From positions 9,548,001 to 9,612,000 of the forward strand of contig NC_079887.1 of assembly GCF_029227915.1 (NCBI RefSeq): a DNA stretch of 64,000 nt, given 5' to 3'. Shown piece by piece: positions 12,870 to 23,848 of this stretch (the stretch's first letter is position 1; each line of letters starts with the position of its first letter). Below the pieces are notes generated by a model that saw only the letters and a list, made by a program, of their open reading frames with translations, did no database searches and was not told the origin of the DNA. The DNA comes from Hydractinia symbiolongicarpus. Taxonomy: Eukaryota; Cnidaria; Hydrozoa; Anthoathecata; Hydractiniidae. The position numbers were made by a program, and so were the translations under genes.

Positions 12870-13020
12870 GGTGCAGTTGTAGCCTATTTGGCTTAAATTC
12901 ATAAGGTTTTAGGTTTGAGTCCTCATTCAGCACTTTAAATGCAGTGTTGTCAGCCTGTTAGAGCCAGACTGCAAATGTGCTTGTGGTATAAGCAAGCAAG
13001 TTAAAGCAATGCTATACATA
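12870..13020 (+). mobile_element. tRNA-derived SINE, second type
   Basis: A-box-like TAGCCTATTTGG at 12880-12891 and B-box-like GGTTTGAGTCC at 12912-12922 open the element. The body contains GTTGTCAGCCTGTTAGAGCC and differs from the SINE at 8317. The spacing between boxes is shorter than usual, which suggests a small deletion. It lies in intron 1 of racemase copy B. Confidence 0.45.
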
Positions 13021-13273
13021 TATCTATACATATATCTAACGGTAATGTAACATAGTTACAGTCGCAGGGGTGAAAAAGCCAGTGGTCAGGTTAAAATCCC
13101 TAAGAATAGAAAGCTACAATTAAAAGGAGGCTAGTATAAACAGGGTCTATTTTTCTTAGAAAAGATTAAGAAAGGAAAATTAAATTGAAAAAAAGGATAT
13201 CACAAACTCTTTCTCCTTTTGCTTTCACTCTACAATTTTTTTTTTTTTACTTAATATCAATGTCTAAGTCAAT

Positions 13274-13445
13274 TTATGAGCTCATGTACATTGTCAATTC
13301 TTCTGGTGCAGAGTTGTAGATGCTTGCGTCATCAGCGATTTTGAAATGATTGCTAAGGCTCGGTTCCTCTAGAACTTTGATTGCTCCTTGAGTTTTACTG
13401 TACCCTGTGCACATGGTTGGCCGGCGTTGAAACAGTGGATTTTAT
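13274..13445 (-). other. Possible coding remnant, unidentified
   Basis: A minus-strand frame of about 55 codons ends with a stop at 13276-13274 and reads smoothly (VLEEPSLSNHFKIADDASIY and on to EELTMYMSS). A different frame just upstream also looks coding (FFKYHALTLLVNVTDYDKIH), so this may be a frameshifted relic of a transposon or gene. No family is recognised. It sits in intron 1 of racemase copy B. Confidence 0.3.
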
Positions 13446-15424
13446 CATAATCTGTGACATTCACCAGTAGTGTCAGTGCATGGTATTTAAAGAAATCTAC
13501 AAGGATCTGCTTTGATAGACTTTTCGACAATAATAAAATTTAATTTAAAATCTCTCTTTTTGGAGGCAGGCACAGATTTTCAGGTCCAGTATATATGTTT
13601 GTGTTCTCCATTAGCTAACCAGTTTTCGTTTTCCTAAATTTAGCTTTAAAAGGTTTGTTCCAACAAAGGTCTGGCATTTGTAAATTTATGGTGCAACCGG
13701 GAATAACAAACTTCATGATGCTCACACCGATAATGTTAACAGGAATGAAGTGCTAGTTGGTCATGTCCTAATCATGCTATCTAGACTTTTTTTCTTTGTG
13801 AAGGCAAAGACAAAGATACATCAGTTAAAGCAAAAGTTACACAAAAAAGTAAGAGAAAAATAGGAGTTGTTGTCCAATGCCTGTACATCAGAACGTCAAG
13901 TTATGAGAATTATGCAGAATGAAATAAAGAAACGTAGCATTTGTCATACTTTAAATTAACAATTGAAAGACTATTTAATTGGTCCAATGACTGTGAAATT
14001 TAATATGTTGTAGGCAGAATAGCTCCTTCACTGAAGTTAAACTGTAATTTCCTACCCCTACTCCTAAGTCCATGACGCTACAAATCAACACCCTAAATTA
14101 TACTGTTTCTAATATAATAATACAATCTTGGAAGGGGTCTACAATTAGAAGAGAACTAGCATTTGAGGGGGGGCTTTTATTTTTTACAACAGGCCTCTAT
14201 GAGGGGCTACAATTAAAAGTGGGTCCAGTATTTAAGGAAGTCTCTTATTAGAGGAAATACAGTACTTACGTATAAATCTCCAAAGAAAATGTAAGTGATT
14301 CAAAAAAAGAGTCTTGATGTAGGCATTATAACCTTTTAAATTTGTTCAAGAGATAAACAAAACAAAAAAAATATCTATACCTTAAACGATCCAGTTTTCT
14401 GAAAATTTTCACATTTAAAATATAGATTTCTTCCAGCTAAATCATTTATGAAAGTACTAGTCAGTATAGGAGTTTTATGCACATATGGTTCAATCTGTTG
14501 AGCTGCTCCTTCGATATTGTCCAGCGTAACAAGCTCATTCTCATGCTGAGACATTATACTGTATGGTATTTTCTAGCACCAGGTAAGACGTCTAGATAGA
14601 AATAACATAACGGGTGTTTTTGAAGTACTATAAATGCATGAAAAAATTTACTTTACCACCCTATCAACCATTACTAAGTTTTAAGACAGAAAACAATACC
14701 ACATCTCAATGCAACTTTCTACTCACTTTTAAAGGATTGTAAACATTTTGGTCAAAGAACTGCTAACATCAGCATAAGAATGCTAAATTTAGGCTGTTGT
14801 TAATTATTTAACAGACCATCATAACTCTGTTATGAAACAAGTAAATTTGAAATATACGATTTTTTGTGCCCTCTTAGAGTTCTATACACTGAAGCTTGTT
14901 TAATAAAGTGACTTTTAAAAATATCACATGCACAAGTCAACAAAAGTGAGCCTAAACCATATGAATATATAAATACTATGTAAAATGGGAATGTCATTTT
15001 TTCTAGTTAAGTAGTATTGCGGAGAATGTATTTCCCTGGGCTACATTCTTTACAAACAATGCCTAATTAACACAATTGCCCTTAAAAATAAATCTTCTTT
15101 TCTTGAAAGGAAAAGATCATTGTTGAACATACATCTAGGAGTTTTATTATGCACTTACGATAACTTTGATACATTCATCCTAGTAAAAACCTGCATAGTT
15201 TCTTTTTGTTGTAGCTAAATTTTATCTGAACTTGTAATGCTCTGACCTAAAAAGACAAAAAAGGTTATAAGTTAAAAAGACAACATCACCTTTTTTAATA
15301 GATGCAAAAATTGTCCCCTATTGCCAAAATAAATTGTTTGAATTGGGGATACAAGCACAAACAACTTCATTTTGATGGAGGCTAGTAGCACATTCAAATT
15401 TAAATAGCTCCTTGACACAAAGGA

Positions 15425-15510
15425 CTTAGAGTTTAGATCTAACACAGTCTAAATCAGATTGGAGGAGGGTTATTAATATACCTGTACAACCCATGCTAGC
15501 TTGGAGACTG
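15425..15510 (+). mobile_element. LINE 3' end fragment
   Basis: This stretch matches the 3' end of the LINE at 36983-38589 (reverse complement of about 37021-37110): GTTTAGATCTAACACAGTCT, then AATCAGATTGG, ATTAATATACC and CAACCCATGCTAGC in the same order. Only the last part of the element is present. Confidence 0.75.
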
Positions 15511-16182
15511 TATGTTAATTCGAGAAAAAAAAGAAGAGGACTACTTGCTAAATATGAAACTTTATGACCATTAATTATTTCATTATTGCTCTTTTTTTAA
15601 CAAAACTGACTCTGCCTGCTAATGCTGCTAGTACGAAAATTATAGAATTCTTGTATTTCTTAGGGTGCACTCCATTTAACAATAAAGTCATTAAATTTCA
15701 TTATTTTACTTAAAATTTCATTGAACTGTGCTTTGAGCAAAAAAAGTCCTGTTTTAATTTAAAAGGACAACCGTCTATATACTCTTAGCAGGCCTATCAA
15801 TAACAGTAATGCGTCACTCTTGCTCACACAAAGACTGGCCTAATTACGAGAAATGAGAAACTAGCTCAGCCAGGATAAAATGCTTTTCCAATACCACAAA
15901 CAGTAAATCTGTCTAAGCAATATCCATTCATCTCACATGGAAATCACTGTTATCTTTCCTATTATTTGCAGTAAAAAAACCAAAATATATAAAAAAGATA
16001 AAATACAATAAATAAGAAAACTTTGTGGTAAAATATACGTTTATAATCTTATTCTATTTACTCAGATTGCTCGCCCAGTCTAAATTATGGTAGCCTTGGG
16101 GGAGCGATTTATTGCTCTGGTGTTATTTTCTTATTGATAGGCCTAGTCGTTTTTAAAGGCAGGGTGTGTTTCAAAAATGTAT

Positions 16183-16211
16183 CTATATATATATATATAT
16201 ATATATATATT
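16183..16211. repeat. (TA)n microsatellite
   Basis: About 14 uninterrupted TA dinucleotides. Confidence 0.95.
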
Positions 16212-16554
16212 TAGTTATTTTTATACTATTCAATAGGGATTTTAAAATACTTTCAGTGATGCATGAATGAATAAACTTTAACTTTGCTGAAAAAATCATG
16301 CTGAAAAGGTATACTGTATCCTATTTTTTTTCTTGTCAAGCTAACTTTGTTAAATAAGTCCTATCAAATCCACAAACATGAGAAGCCAAACCAATTCACC
16401 ACATTGGCTTGCAGAATACGATTGTGCTAAGTGATGTAGTGAGTATTTCATAGCGGCTTTAAGCAGTGTTGATTGGGTAGCAAAATATTATTTATAACTC
16501 CTATCAATAAAATAAAGCGCAAAATTAGTTGTGATTTGATCATTCTGACCTACA

Positions 16555-16827
16555 TGATAATTATTAAAACCACTAACCTTTTGTCTTCTATAAGACTTTC
16601 TAATATTCTTCTTCCTCAGTAATCTTTTGTTCTGATAGTCTATAATCTTATTGATGGAATCCAACAGCTTCTCTTGCTTTCTAATATTCTTCCTTGCTCA
16701 ATAATACTTTCATCCAATACTCATATGCAATCTTTCTTGTATAACCCAACACCTTCTTAGCTATATTTACAGGCTCAGTGATATTGTCTTACTCTTTGTT
16801 CTATATGACAATAAATACATGTTAACA
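16555..16827 (-). repeat. copia 3' LTR
   Basis: Plus-strand ends are TGATAATT... and ...GTTAACA. Its partner is at 20267-20539, with two differences. It is preceded by the target duplication CTACA. Confidence 0.93.
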
Positions 16828-16828
16828 A

Positions 16829-16850
16829 TCTTCCCCTCTTTTCTTTTTCT
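16829..16850 (-). other. copia polypurine tract
   Basis: The minus strand reads GAAAAAGAAAAGAGGGGAAG directly inside the 3' LTR, as expected for the plus-strand DNA primer. Confidence 0.8.
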
Positions 16851-17046
16851 TTTTTTTGTCAGTTTGATCAACTTTTAGTTCAACCAAATTTATTAACAGA
16901 ATTGAATGGATATCCATATGCAGCCATATCCGAGTTAACAACAATATAAGTCATTTGACACATAAACAAAACAGCAACTTTAACCAATCCATATTGTGGC
17001 CAGTTTAACGAAATCAACTCCAAAATGGTTAGTATTAACAAAATAA

Positions 17047-18090
17047 CTAACAAATAATTAACAAATTCACTTCTTTATTTCGAATCATTTCTTTCAAAAT
17101 AGCCAAATCTACTCTTAAGCGATTGTCCAAAACTTGTTTTGTGGAATGTACAGCATCGTAAAGTGTTTTACTATCTGTTAAACTTTGAATTGATGGTGCA
17201 ATATTGAAAATTTCTTTGAATAAACATCGAATCCAATATCCTTTGCCAGCAGCATCGATCAATTGCATGGACTCTGCAGAAAGGGTACTATTCACTACTC
17301 TTTTCAATTTTCTTGACTGCCAAGAAATGAGGGATAGTGATTGATTTAGTTGATTTGCTAAGAAAATTAAGAATCCACCTTGAGACCCTTCTCCCTTTAG
17401 ATTAGCAAATGATGCATCATGAAATACTAAAAGTTTAGCTTCCTCTATGTTTCCAACTGCCTTGAACTTCAATTCCACAGGTTCACACTTAGCTCTTTGT
17501 AACACTTTGTTGGCTCTTCGCATATCTGAAACAGTGACATCTTTGATGTTACCCATTAGTTCACAGCAATCAAAAAGAATGTCTGGACGTGTCTGTGTAG
17601 CCAACCAATTTAAATGTCCAATCAATACTCGCAAATCATGTTTTTGTTTCGTATTCAATTTCGTATTTCGTATTTCATCTTTATCTTTGTGTTTATCAAT
17701 GGGGAGTACTGTAATCTTCTGCAAATATGAATCTTGTGATACAATAATGCTATCTTTTATTTTCATTAAATCTAATCCCAAATATTGAAATGCTGTGTTT
17801 TGCACTGTCCCAATTTTAAAGGTCTGATACAATGGCAATATCACATTGTTTAAAAAACGTTTGGTACCACCCCAACAAAAATCATCTACATGGGTTGTCA
17901 TAATTCCATGTAGACGCCCATCTTTTCGATAGTAGAACAATCCTGCATCAAATTTACTTACTGCAACTCCAAGCTTTAACAGTTCCTCCTTTACTCTGAA
18001 ATACCATGTTCTAGATGCATCTGCAAGACCATAGACTGTGTTATTCAATTTCCAGACATATCCATCTTTCCGTTTTGTATTTCACTTTAT
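17047..18090 (-). pseudogene. copia reverse transcriptase (partial) and RNase H
   Basis: The open frame starts in mid-RT with KLNNTVYGLADASRTWYF and continues through the catalytic box HVDDF (family YVDD), TRPDILF, and RNase H with FHDASFAN, ISWQSRKLK and STLSAESMQL. The upstream RT fingers/palm, including the first catalytic aspartate, are missing; before 18050 the frames are broken. The frame ends at 17047 with a stop. Confidence 0.88.
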
Positions 18091-18132
18091 CTTTAATGTT
18101 TGGCATAATATTCTTTGCTTTCAAATTTGCCT

Positions 18133-18948
18133 TCAATAAATTGTTATTCTCAAATAAAGTATCCATACCTGTATCATTATTAACATCGCTGTTGTGTTAG
18201 TAAATGATGCATCACTACTTAATTCCTCATCTTCCAATATTTCCTTTCCAGTTTCCTGTTTGTCTTCATGGTCAATTTCCACTTCTACATGTGCTTCTAA
18301 CTTTTCTTCTTTTAATCGTAGTCTGCATGGATGCATTCTAACATATGTTGATCCATGCTTCACTAGAACTTGCTGACTTTCTTGTCCTATCACAGTAGCA
18401 GGACCCTTCCAAGTATCATCATATCTCCCTTTATAATATACTTTATCTCCTGTTACATACTTCACACCTGTTGAAGGTCTTACATTATATGTTTCAAGGC
18501 TCTTCTTAGCTTTTCAGAGGATTCAGATTTTATAAAGGCTTCTCTTGCAGCATGCAATGCGTTCAAGTTATCAGCAACTACTTGACTACTTGTCCTTCCT
18601 TCCTTTTACTTCGAATAACACACGATGCACTAAATCTGGTCAAGTGATCAACAAGATGTAACAACCAAATTTTATCACCATACGACCATTGTTTCAAATC
18701 CATGCCAACGCATTCATTAAATACTGTTGCATGTGGTACCCAACAATTGGTTTTGGTTGATTTCTTCTGTACTTGATGCATGTATCACAACTATCAGAAA
18801 CTTCAGCAATCATTTTTAAAAGATCTGGGTCAGTTACATCAGCATTTCTCAACAGCTGCTGCAGCTTGTCCTTTGATAGATGCGCAAACTGTTTATGCAA
18901 TTTCAGGGCCACTTTTTCTTTTTCTTGAGTATCATCCAAATTATTCAT
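18133..18948 (-). pseudogene. copia integrase, core deleted
   Basis: At 18948-18694 lies the zinc-binding part (HKQFAH...CDTCIKYRR). It shifts frame into the start of the catalytic core (VGMDLKQW, then LVDHLTRF), giving the first catalytic Asp. Near 18585 this joins directly to the post-core region (SSQVVADNLNALHAAREAF), so the second Asp and the Glu are lost. The C-terminal part (GDKVYYKGRYDDTWKGPATV, 18465-18300) remains. Confidence 0.85.
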
Positions 18949-19047
18949 TATCAGACATACTTGAGCAGAAGTCTTTTCAATTTAGCTACCCTCTTTGTTA
19001 ATGGAAATACAATAACGTCCGGTAGAACTAAATTGGATCTAGTGTTC

Positions 19048-19395
19048 TTATCCCAGAATTTTAACCTTGTCATTTTCAAAATCAATAAAAACTTTTGCAT
19101 TCTTCATTGCTTGCTTACTAAATAGTAATGGTAAGTCCTTGTCTATAACTTCTGTTGTTATGCTAACATATTTTCCACTAAGCCAAGCACGGATGGTGAC
19201 ACGTTTTGATGCTTTGATTTCTTTACCATCTCGGAATTTAAATACTGTTGATGATGGCTTTTCTTTGATTGATGAAGCATCCTCGTCTGAAAGACTTTCT
19301 ACATAATAGTTTAACCAATTCTGCCCGCAAACTGTTTTAGTGCAACCAGAATCCAATACTGCCATGGTAAATGTTTCACCAACGAGAGTTTCCAT
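19048..19395 (-). pseudogene. copia aspartic protease
   Basis: An open frame of 115 codons with the protease motif VLDSGCTKTVCG near its start (DSG plus Cys where DSGA is common). It is separated from gag and integrase by frame breaks. The start ATG at 19395 abuts the end of the gag frame. Confidence 0.8.
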
Positions 19396-20237
19396 TATTT
19401 CCTCCGTATAAAATTGAAGTTTAATCTCCTCACTCTTACTTTTAGCTTATCTGGACACTCCCTAGCAAAATGGTAAATACTTCCACAGATGTAACATCTT
19501 GGACGATCACTCGATCTTCTATTCTCCTCTCTGTCACTTCGATTTCCACTGCTTCTACGATAATCCTTTAACCTATACTCTTGTGTTTCTCGTTGCCCAT
19601 GATATCGCTGACCCCGTCTGTTCCACCCTCTGTCCGCATACCGTGAGTGAGGAACCTTGCTGTGTGAAGCACCATAAAATGTCTCGTTGGAAGTACTATC
19701 ACCCATCTTCTTTTGAATTTGAAGATTCATTAAATACCTTCTTAACTTGATCAACCATCAAGTTATACTTTAAATCTGGAATTGTTGCTCGAACAATTTC
19801 TTTCTGTTGCGTAGAAAGGTTAGCACTATTTAAATATCGATACGCTGTAACAGCATCTGGTAAATCAATATCATACTTTTTCAAATTATAGTAAAGGTCT
19901 TCAAACTCAATAGCATAATCCTGTAACGACATGTCCTTCTTCCTTTTAAATTGCTCAAATTTTTCATTTGCTTCATATGCACGATGCTTTACATCTTTAA
20001 GAAATATCTTGTCCAATTTGTCCGTAAGTTTTGTAATACCATCTTCAGTTTTTAAATCTCGAATGTCAAGTTGTAAGGCAGTCTTTTTAGCCTTACCATC
20101 TCATGAAGCAAATACAGCTAAAGCTTTTTTCTCATCAGCTAAATCTGTCAGTGCTTGCCACACTTCTAACTCCTTTTTCCAATCAATATAATTGGATCTT
20201 TTAACACAGGTGGATTTTTGTAACTTGTTGAGGTCAT
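19395..20237 (-). pseudogene. copia gag
   Basis: ATG at 20237. An early frameshift separates it from the main frame (DWKKELEVWQALTDLADEKK). A TGA near 20100 stands where CGA (Arg) would fit, followed by DGKAKKTALQLDIRDLKTED. The frame then stays open to about 19700, where it shifts into a basic region with a CCHC zinc knuckle (CYICGSIYHFARECP). Copia gag binds element RNA and forms particles. Confidence 0.85.
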
Positions 20238-20255
20238 AATATAGATCGTTCCAAT

Positions 20256-20265
20256 TCTGCTACCA
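20256..20265 (-). other. copia primer-binding site
   Basis: TGGTAGCAGA on the minus strand, one base inside the 5' LTR, is complementary to the 3' end of animal initiator tRNA-Met (…TCTGCTA-CCA). The match stops after ten bases. Confidence 0.75.
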
Positions 20266-20266
20266 T

Positions 20267-20539
20267 TGATAATTATTAAAACCACTAACCTTTTGTCTTC
20301 TATAAGACTTTCTAATATTCTTCTTCCTCAGTAATCTTTTGTTCTGATAGTCTATAATCTTATTGATGGAATCCAACAGCTTCTCTTGCTTTCTAATATT
20401 CTTCCTTGCTCAATAATACTTTCATCCAATACTCATATGCAATCTTTCTTGTATAACCCAACACTTTCTTAGCTATATTTACAGGGTCAGTGATATTGTC
20501 TTACTCTTTGTTCTATATGACAATAAATACATGTTAACA
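20267..20539 (-). repeat. copia 5' LTR
   Basis: 273 bp, partner of 16555-16827. Followed at 20540-20544 by the target duplication CTACA. Confidence 0.93.
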
Positions 20540-21062
20540 CTACAGTAAGACCTTGACAAAGATTTTATCAGAACAGAGAAAAAAGAATCTAATGATTTCA
20601 GTATAAAGGACCAACAAGAAGGCTTTGGAACAGCAAAAACAACTATTGTTGGACAAAGTTCACAAAGCTATTAAAAGCATGTAATACCGTTTATTTTTAC
20701 AGAATTTTACAGTTAGTAGTATAGAATTTAGGCTTAAAAGGGTGTTGCACAAAAATTAATTTTTTCCTCAGGAAAATAAAGAAATTAATTAATGATTTGT
20801 TTCTTTTTCTCTAAGCAAAATGGTTTAAAAAACTCGAAATAATTAAAATATTCTAATTGATCCCTTTTGCAAAAAAAGAGCCAATGGTTTCAGATCATAT
20901 GGTACAAATTGATGCTGATCCAGTAGCCAAAGTATGATTCTACGACAGAGAAGGAAGCATGGGGCACTGATTCTGATGACTTTGAGTGGAAGTCGTAATG
21001 CTTTTGACATTTTTGAACAGTGGCTATGTCAATACTTTTGTTATTTAATATTTTTTGTGTAT

Positions 21063-22322
21063 CAGTCTTGGTCATGAATGGGGTGCGATCGCACGCGCAC
21101 GCCTCCGCACACGCCATGTGAAATTCGGGCGTACTCTTTATCACACGCCTTGTTCTACTTCGTACACACGCCAAGCAGAACTGAGCTATTTTAGAGTAAT
21201 CCCTTACACAGACTTTACCCAATACATAATTGTTCTTCCGTGTTAAAATGTATCTCTAAAATGTATTCCTATTAAATACCCACCTTCATTAAAATTGCTG
21301 ACATGAGATACATTTCAAATGTTTTGCGTCTGTATTGCGTCAACAATATTTTTTTTGTTTTTCAGCTGGCAAAAAATTTCGTCATTAACCTTGTAGTCCT
21401 ATTGACCTACCTTCCCGATGGTGTACTTCTTAAGTCAATAGTTCTGTCCCAACCAGCTCTCTATGTTTTAAGATAAACTGATTAGGAAGTAAGTTGTACA
21501 CATGTTATTAACGAACTGAAGGTCAGGGCATCATTAAGTTGAATATCGCAGAAGTAGCCGGTGACATGCTTCGAAAATGCTTGTCACAGGCACAGTTCAA
21601 TGCAAAGCAAAACTGTACAGGAGACTCAATTGTTAGAGTCTTCGCAGAACATCTCTTCTCACAAAACCGAGGGCAGGGCTGACTTATTGCCTGCTGTGTC
21701 GTGTGGGAGACAGAACTTCTGGACTTCTTTTTAATACGATATACATTTTTTTCGATTATTATTACTAAACATATTTGATTTCTCTTTCCCCTTTTAAAAA
21801 GATTTTTAAACTTTATTGAACATGTTTTTTCTTTGGTATTATTACATTACGAAAACATTCGTCCGAAAGCTGTATTAAGGTACAGGACACCTAACCTCTC
21901 CCATGTTCTGGTTATATTTAACTTGCATGGGTGCGCACTTTTCTCGCAGTATTCTCTGTGACGATGAAGGTCGGACTGACTTGTGGCATGGTTCCAAATG
22001 GTCCTCCGTCTTTCGTTCGAGTCTCAGTGTAATGCACCAGCCGAGCATAAGAGTGTCAGCATGAAGGAAAGGGGCCGACTTTAATGTTCTCTATACCTTA
22101 CGTTCTTCATAATAACACCATTCATTTAAATTTAACAACAAAATTATGTCGGCAATTTTTTTGGCAACTACTATGCTTCAAAAACCCTGCGCTGCCGCTC
22201 TCCTGAATGTAATAATTGCACGCCAAAATCATAAGCTAGGCGTGCGATCAGTATCGCACGCCTGTATTAGTGTAGGCGTACGTACCACTGCACGCGGGTG
22301 CAAATATTTATGACCAAGACTG
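21063..22322. mobile_element. Non-autonomous DNA transposon, inverted ends
   Basis: The left end CAGTCTTGGTCATGAAT is mirrored at the right end (…TTTATGACCAAGACTG). Next to both ends lie GC-rich words with GCACGC and TGCGATCGCACGC, also inverted. TGTAT occurs on both outer flanks and may be a 5-bp target duplication. CAG-starting ends suggest a hAT-like affinity, but hAT elements usually duplicate 8 bp. No transposase frame is seen inside. Confidence 0.7.
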
Positions 22323-22504
22323 TGTATATACTTATTTTGTTATTTTCAAGAGAACGGAAAAAACGGAAGAGACCTATACAGGGTTGAATCTTTTGCTTAT
22401 TTTTAATGTATGGACAATATTACAGCTTTCATAGTTTTCAACAGGTAAATAACTCCAAAAGTCAAAATGTTCTTTTAAGTTTGTATGAAGAAACATAGTA
22501 AGGG

Positions 22505-22560
22505 GAGGGTGTCCTGGCTAAAAGTAATAAGGACGGACTTGATGAAGAGTGATTGGACAA
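22505..22560 (+). mobile_element. Weak LINE 3' fragment
   Basis: Words such as GGCTAAAAGTAATAAGGACGGA and ACTTGATGAAGAG resemble the LINE coding end at 37100-37160 read in reverse (…ATAAGGACAGACTTGATAGAGAGG). The match is short and degenerate. Confidence 0.35.
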
Positions 22561-23688
22561 AATGAGGCTAAGTTCTAAGTTATTATGTGCTTACTATCAC
22601 TATAAAAGAAGAACAAATTGGACTGAAAAGGCACAAAGAGAAGACAGCTCTAGGTCAGATTTTACTGATAACTTAATAAAAAAAAATGTGTACATGTACA
22701 TTAAAATTTATAATATAAATAATTAGTTTGTTTCTTCACATCATATATCACTGGTATAACATATACATAGACAAATAATGATTGGACAATATTTTACAAT
22801 TTTTGTCTCTGAGAGTTATTTAGAACAAACAAATAAACTGATTTGAATAGAATACGCAATATACAGCATGTTGTTGTAGACATTTTTAGAAACTTTATTC
22901 CCTTAGAAACGTTATTCTTCAGCTCTAATATATGCTAGAATTGACTAGTTGTCCAATTTGATTAAATTCAACAACTTATTCCTAAATACTCCTAAAACAT
23001 CAGTTTTTAAGAAAGAATACCTCTTTTTTGTCTGATTTACACTGATAAGAAAGTACTTGATGAAACAATCTGATCAAACAAGCTATTTGGATCTAATTTT
23101 TATCACAATCTTGAAAAAACTTGTATGCAAAGCAGCAAACATCAAGTTATTTTGACATCAATAAACTGCTTGTCTGTGAAATGTTTGAAATTTTAAGGAG
23201 AATCACACAGAGCAAGTTTTTTTGTGCATATCAACAAAAGTCAGTAAAATTCTGGATCTAATATGTTATAAAGATTTTAAGATTTTCTTATGGGACGTAA
23301 GCTTCGAGTCTCTACTCAATAAATAAAAGAGCAGAGTTAATCAGCAAGTGCCATCACAGAAACAAATTCTCGTTGCCATTTTTAAAGTAATTAAAAAATG
23401 TTGTATATATGTTACTCTATAAAAAAACCCAGAAATGAAACAGCATTATCAAAATTAATCTGGAGCCTTAAGGATGAGAATTAAGCATATGACCTACCCC
23501 GTGCTTCCCCATACTGAAATGGAAATCATGTTATTTATGTTTAACGGAGAAGATAATCATTGTACATGCGAACCCATGGGACTACTAAATGACCTTATAA
23601 GTAAATGCCATTCTAAAAATAAATTCACACGCAAAGTATTTAAATATATAGTATTTATTGTGATAAAATAAATCCTTTATAAAAGTAA

Positions 23689-23694
23689 TTTATT
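23689..23694 (-). terminator. Candidate poly(A) signal of the 2OG oxygenase gene
   Basis: AATAAA on the minus strand, about 155 bp past the stop codon at 23849. Confidence 0.5.
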
Positions 23695-23848
23695 CTGATA
23701 ATTATTGTATTGAACTAAGTTTTCATAAAATGTAGTTCAAAACTGTATGTAAACCATTTGCCTGGCGAATGCGTTGCAAGAAACTTTAAGTTGCAAATAA
23801 TTTGTAGTTTTACTCTTGTTTAACCTAACATTTGTATATATGAATTGT

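Larger units (their letters stand above)
6765..14554 (-). pseudogene. Serine/aspartate racemase-like (copy B), frameshifted
   Basis: Exons at 14554-14381, 12793-12570, 11131-11006, 10192-10021 and 7060-6765 have the same phases as copy A, and all have the same length except exon 2, which is 224 instead of 225 nt. One base is missing near 12703, inside the catalytic SSGNHGQ motif, which here reads SSGNYG before the frame is lost; a stop follows at 12658-12656. All other exons are open and conserved: the PLP lysine in TGSFK, EPELADD, VLSGGN. The exon 3 loop reads SSSDHP where copy A has PSGDHP; three consecutive serines at this loop have been described in invertebrate aspartate racemases of this family (from memory). 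The phosphate loop is IGTGGVLGG. The gene spans 7.8 kb, against 2.9 kb for copy A, because of repeats in its introns. Either a recent pseudogene or a sequencing error in one base. Confidence 0.85.
14555..16549. other. Intergenic, 5' flank of racemase copy B
   Basis: No gene seen. It holds a LINE 3' fragment (15425-15510) and a (TA)n tract at 16183-16211. Just upstream of the copy B start codon (minus strand) the sequence CCATACAG sits one base before ATG and looks like a splice acceptor. Confidence 0.5.
16555..20539 (-). mobile_element. Ty1/copia LTR retrotransposon, internally deleted
   Basis: A 3985-bp element on the minus strand, bounded by 273-bp LTRs and flanked by the 5-bp target duplication CTACA (16550-16554 and 20540-20544). 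It has an initiator-tRNA-Met-like primer site, a polypurine tract, and gag, protease, integrase, RT and RNase H in copia order. The LTRs differ at only two positions by my count, so insertion was recent. Yet most of the integrase catalytic core and the N-terminal half of RT are absent and several frames are broken. The copy cannot encode its own mobility and would depend on proteins supplied elsewhere. Confidence 0.92.
20545..23848. other. Intergenic with mobile-element remnants
   Basis: No host gene recognised. It contains a 1.26-kb inverted-ended element (21063-22322) and a weak LINE fragment (22505-22560). The open frame at 23474-23671 shows no known motif. A poly(A) signal for the oxygenase gene is near the right edge. 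Confidence 0.5.

Noticed and set aside
20890-21246. Open frames on both strands around the GC-rich end of the 21063 element
   Set aside because: They span the transposon border and show no protein motif.
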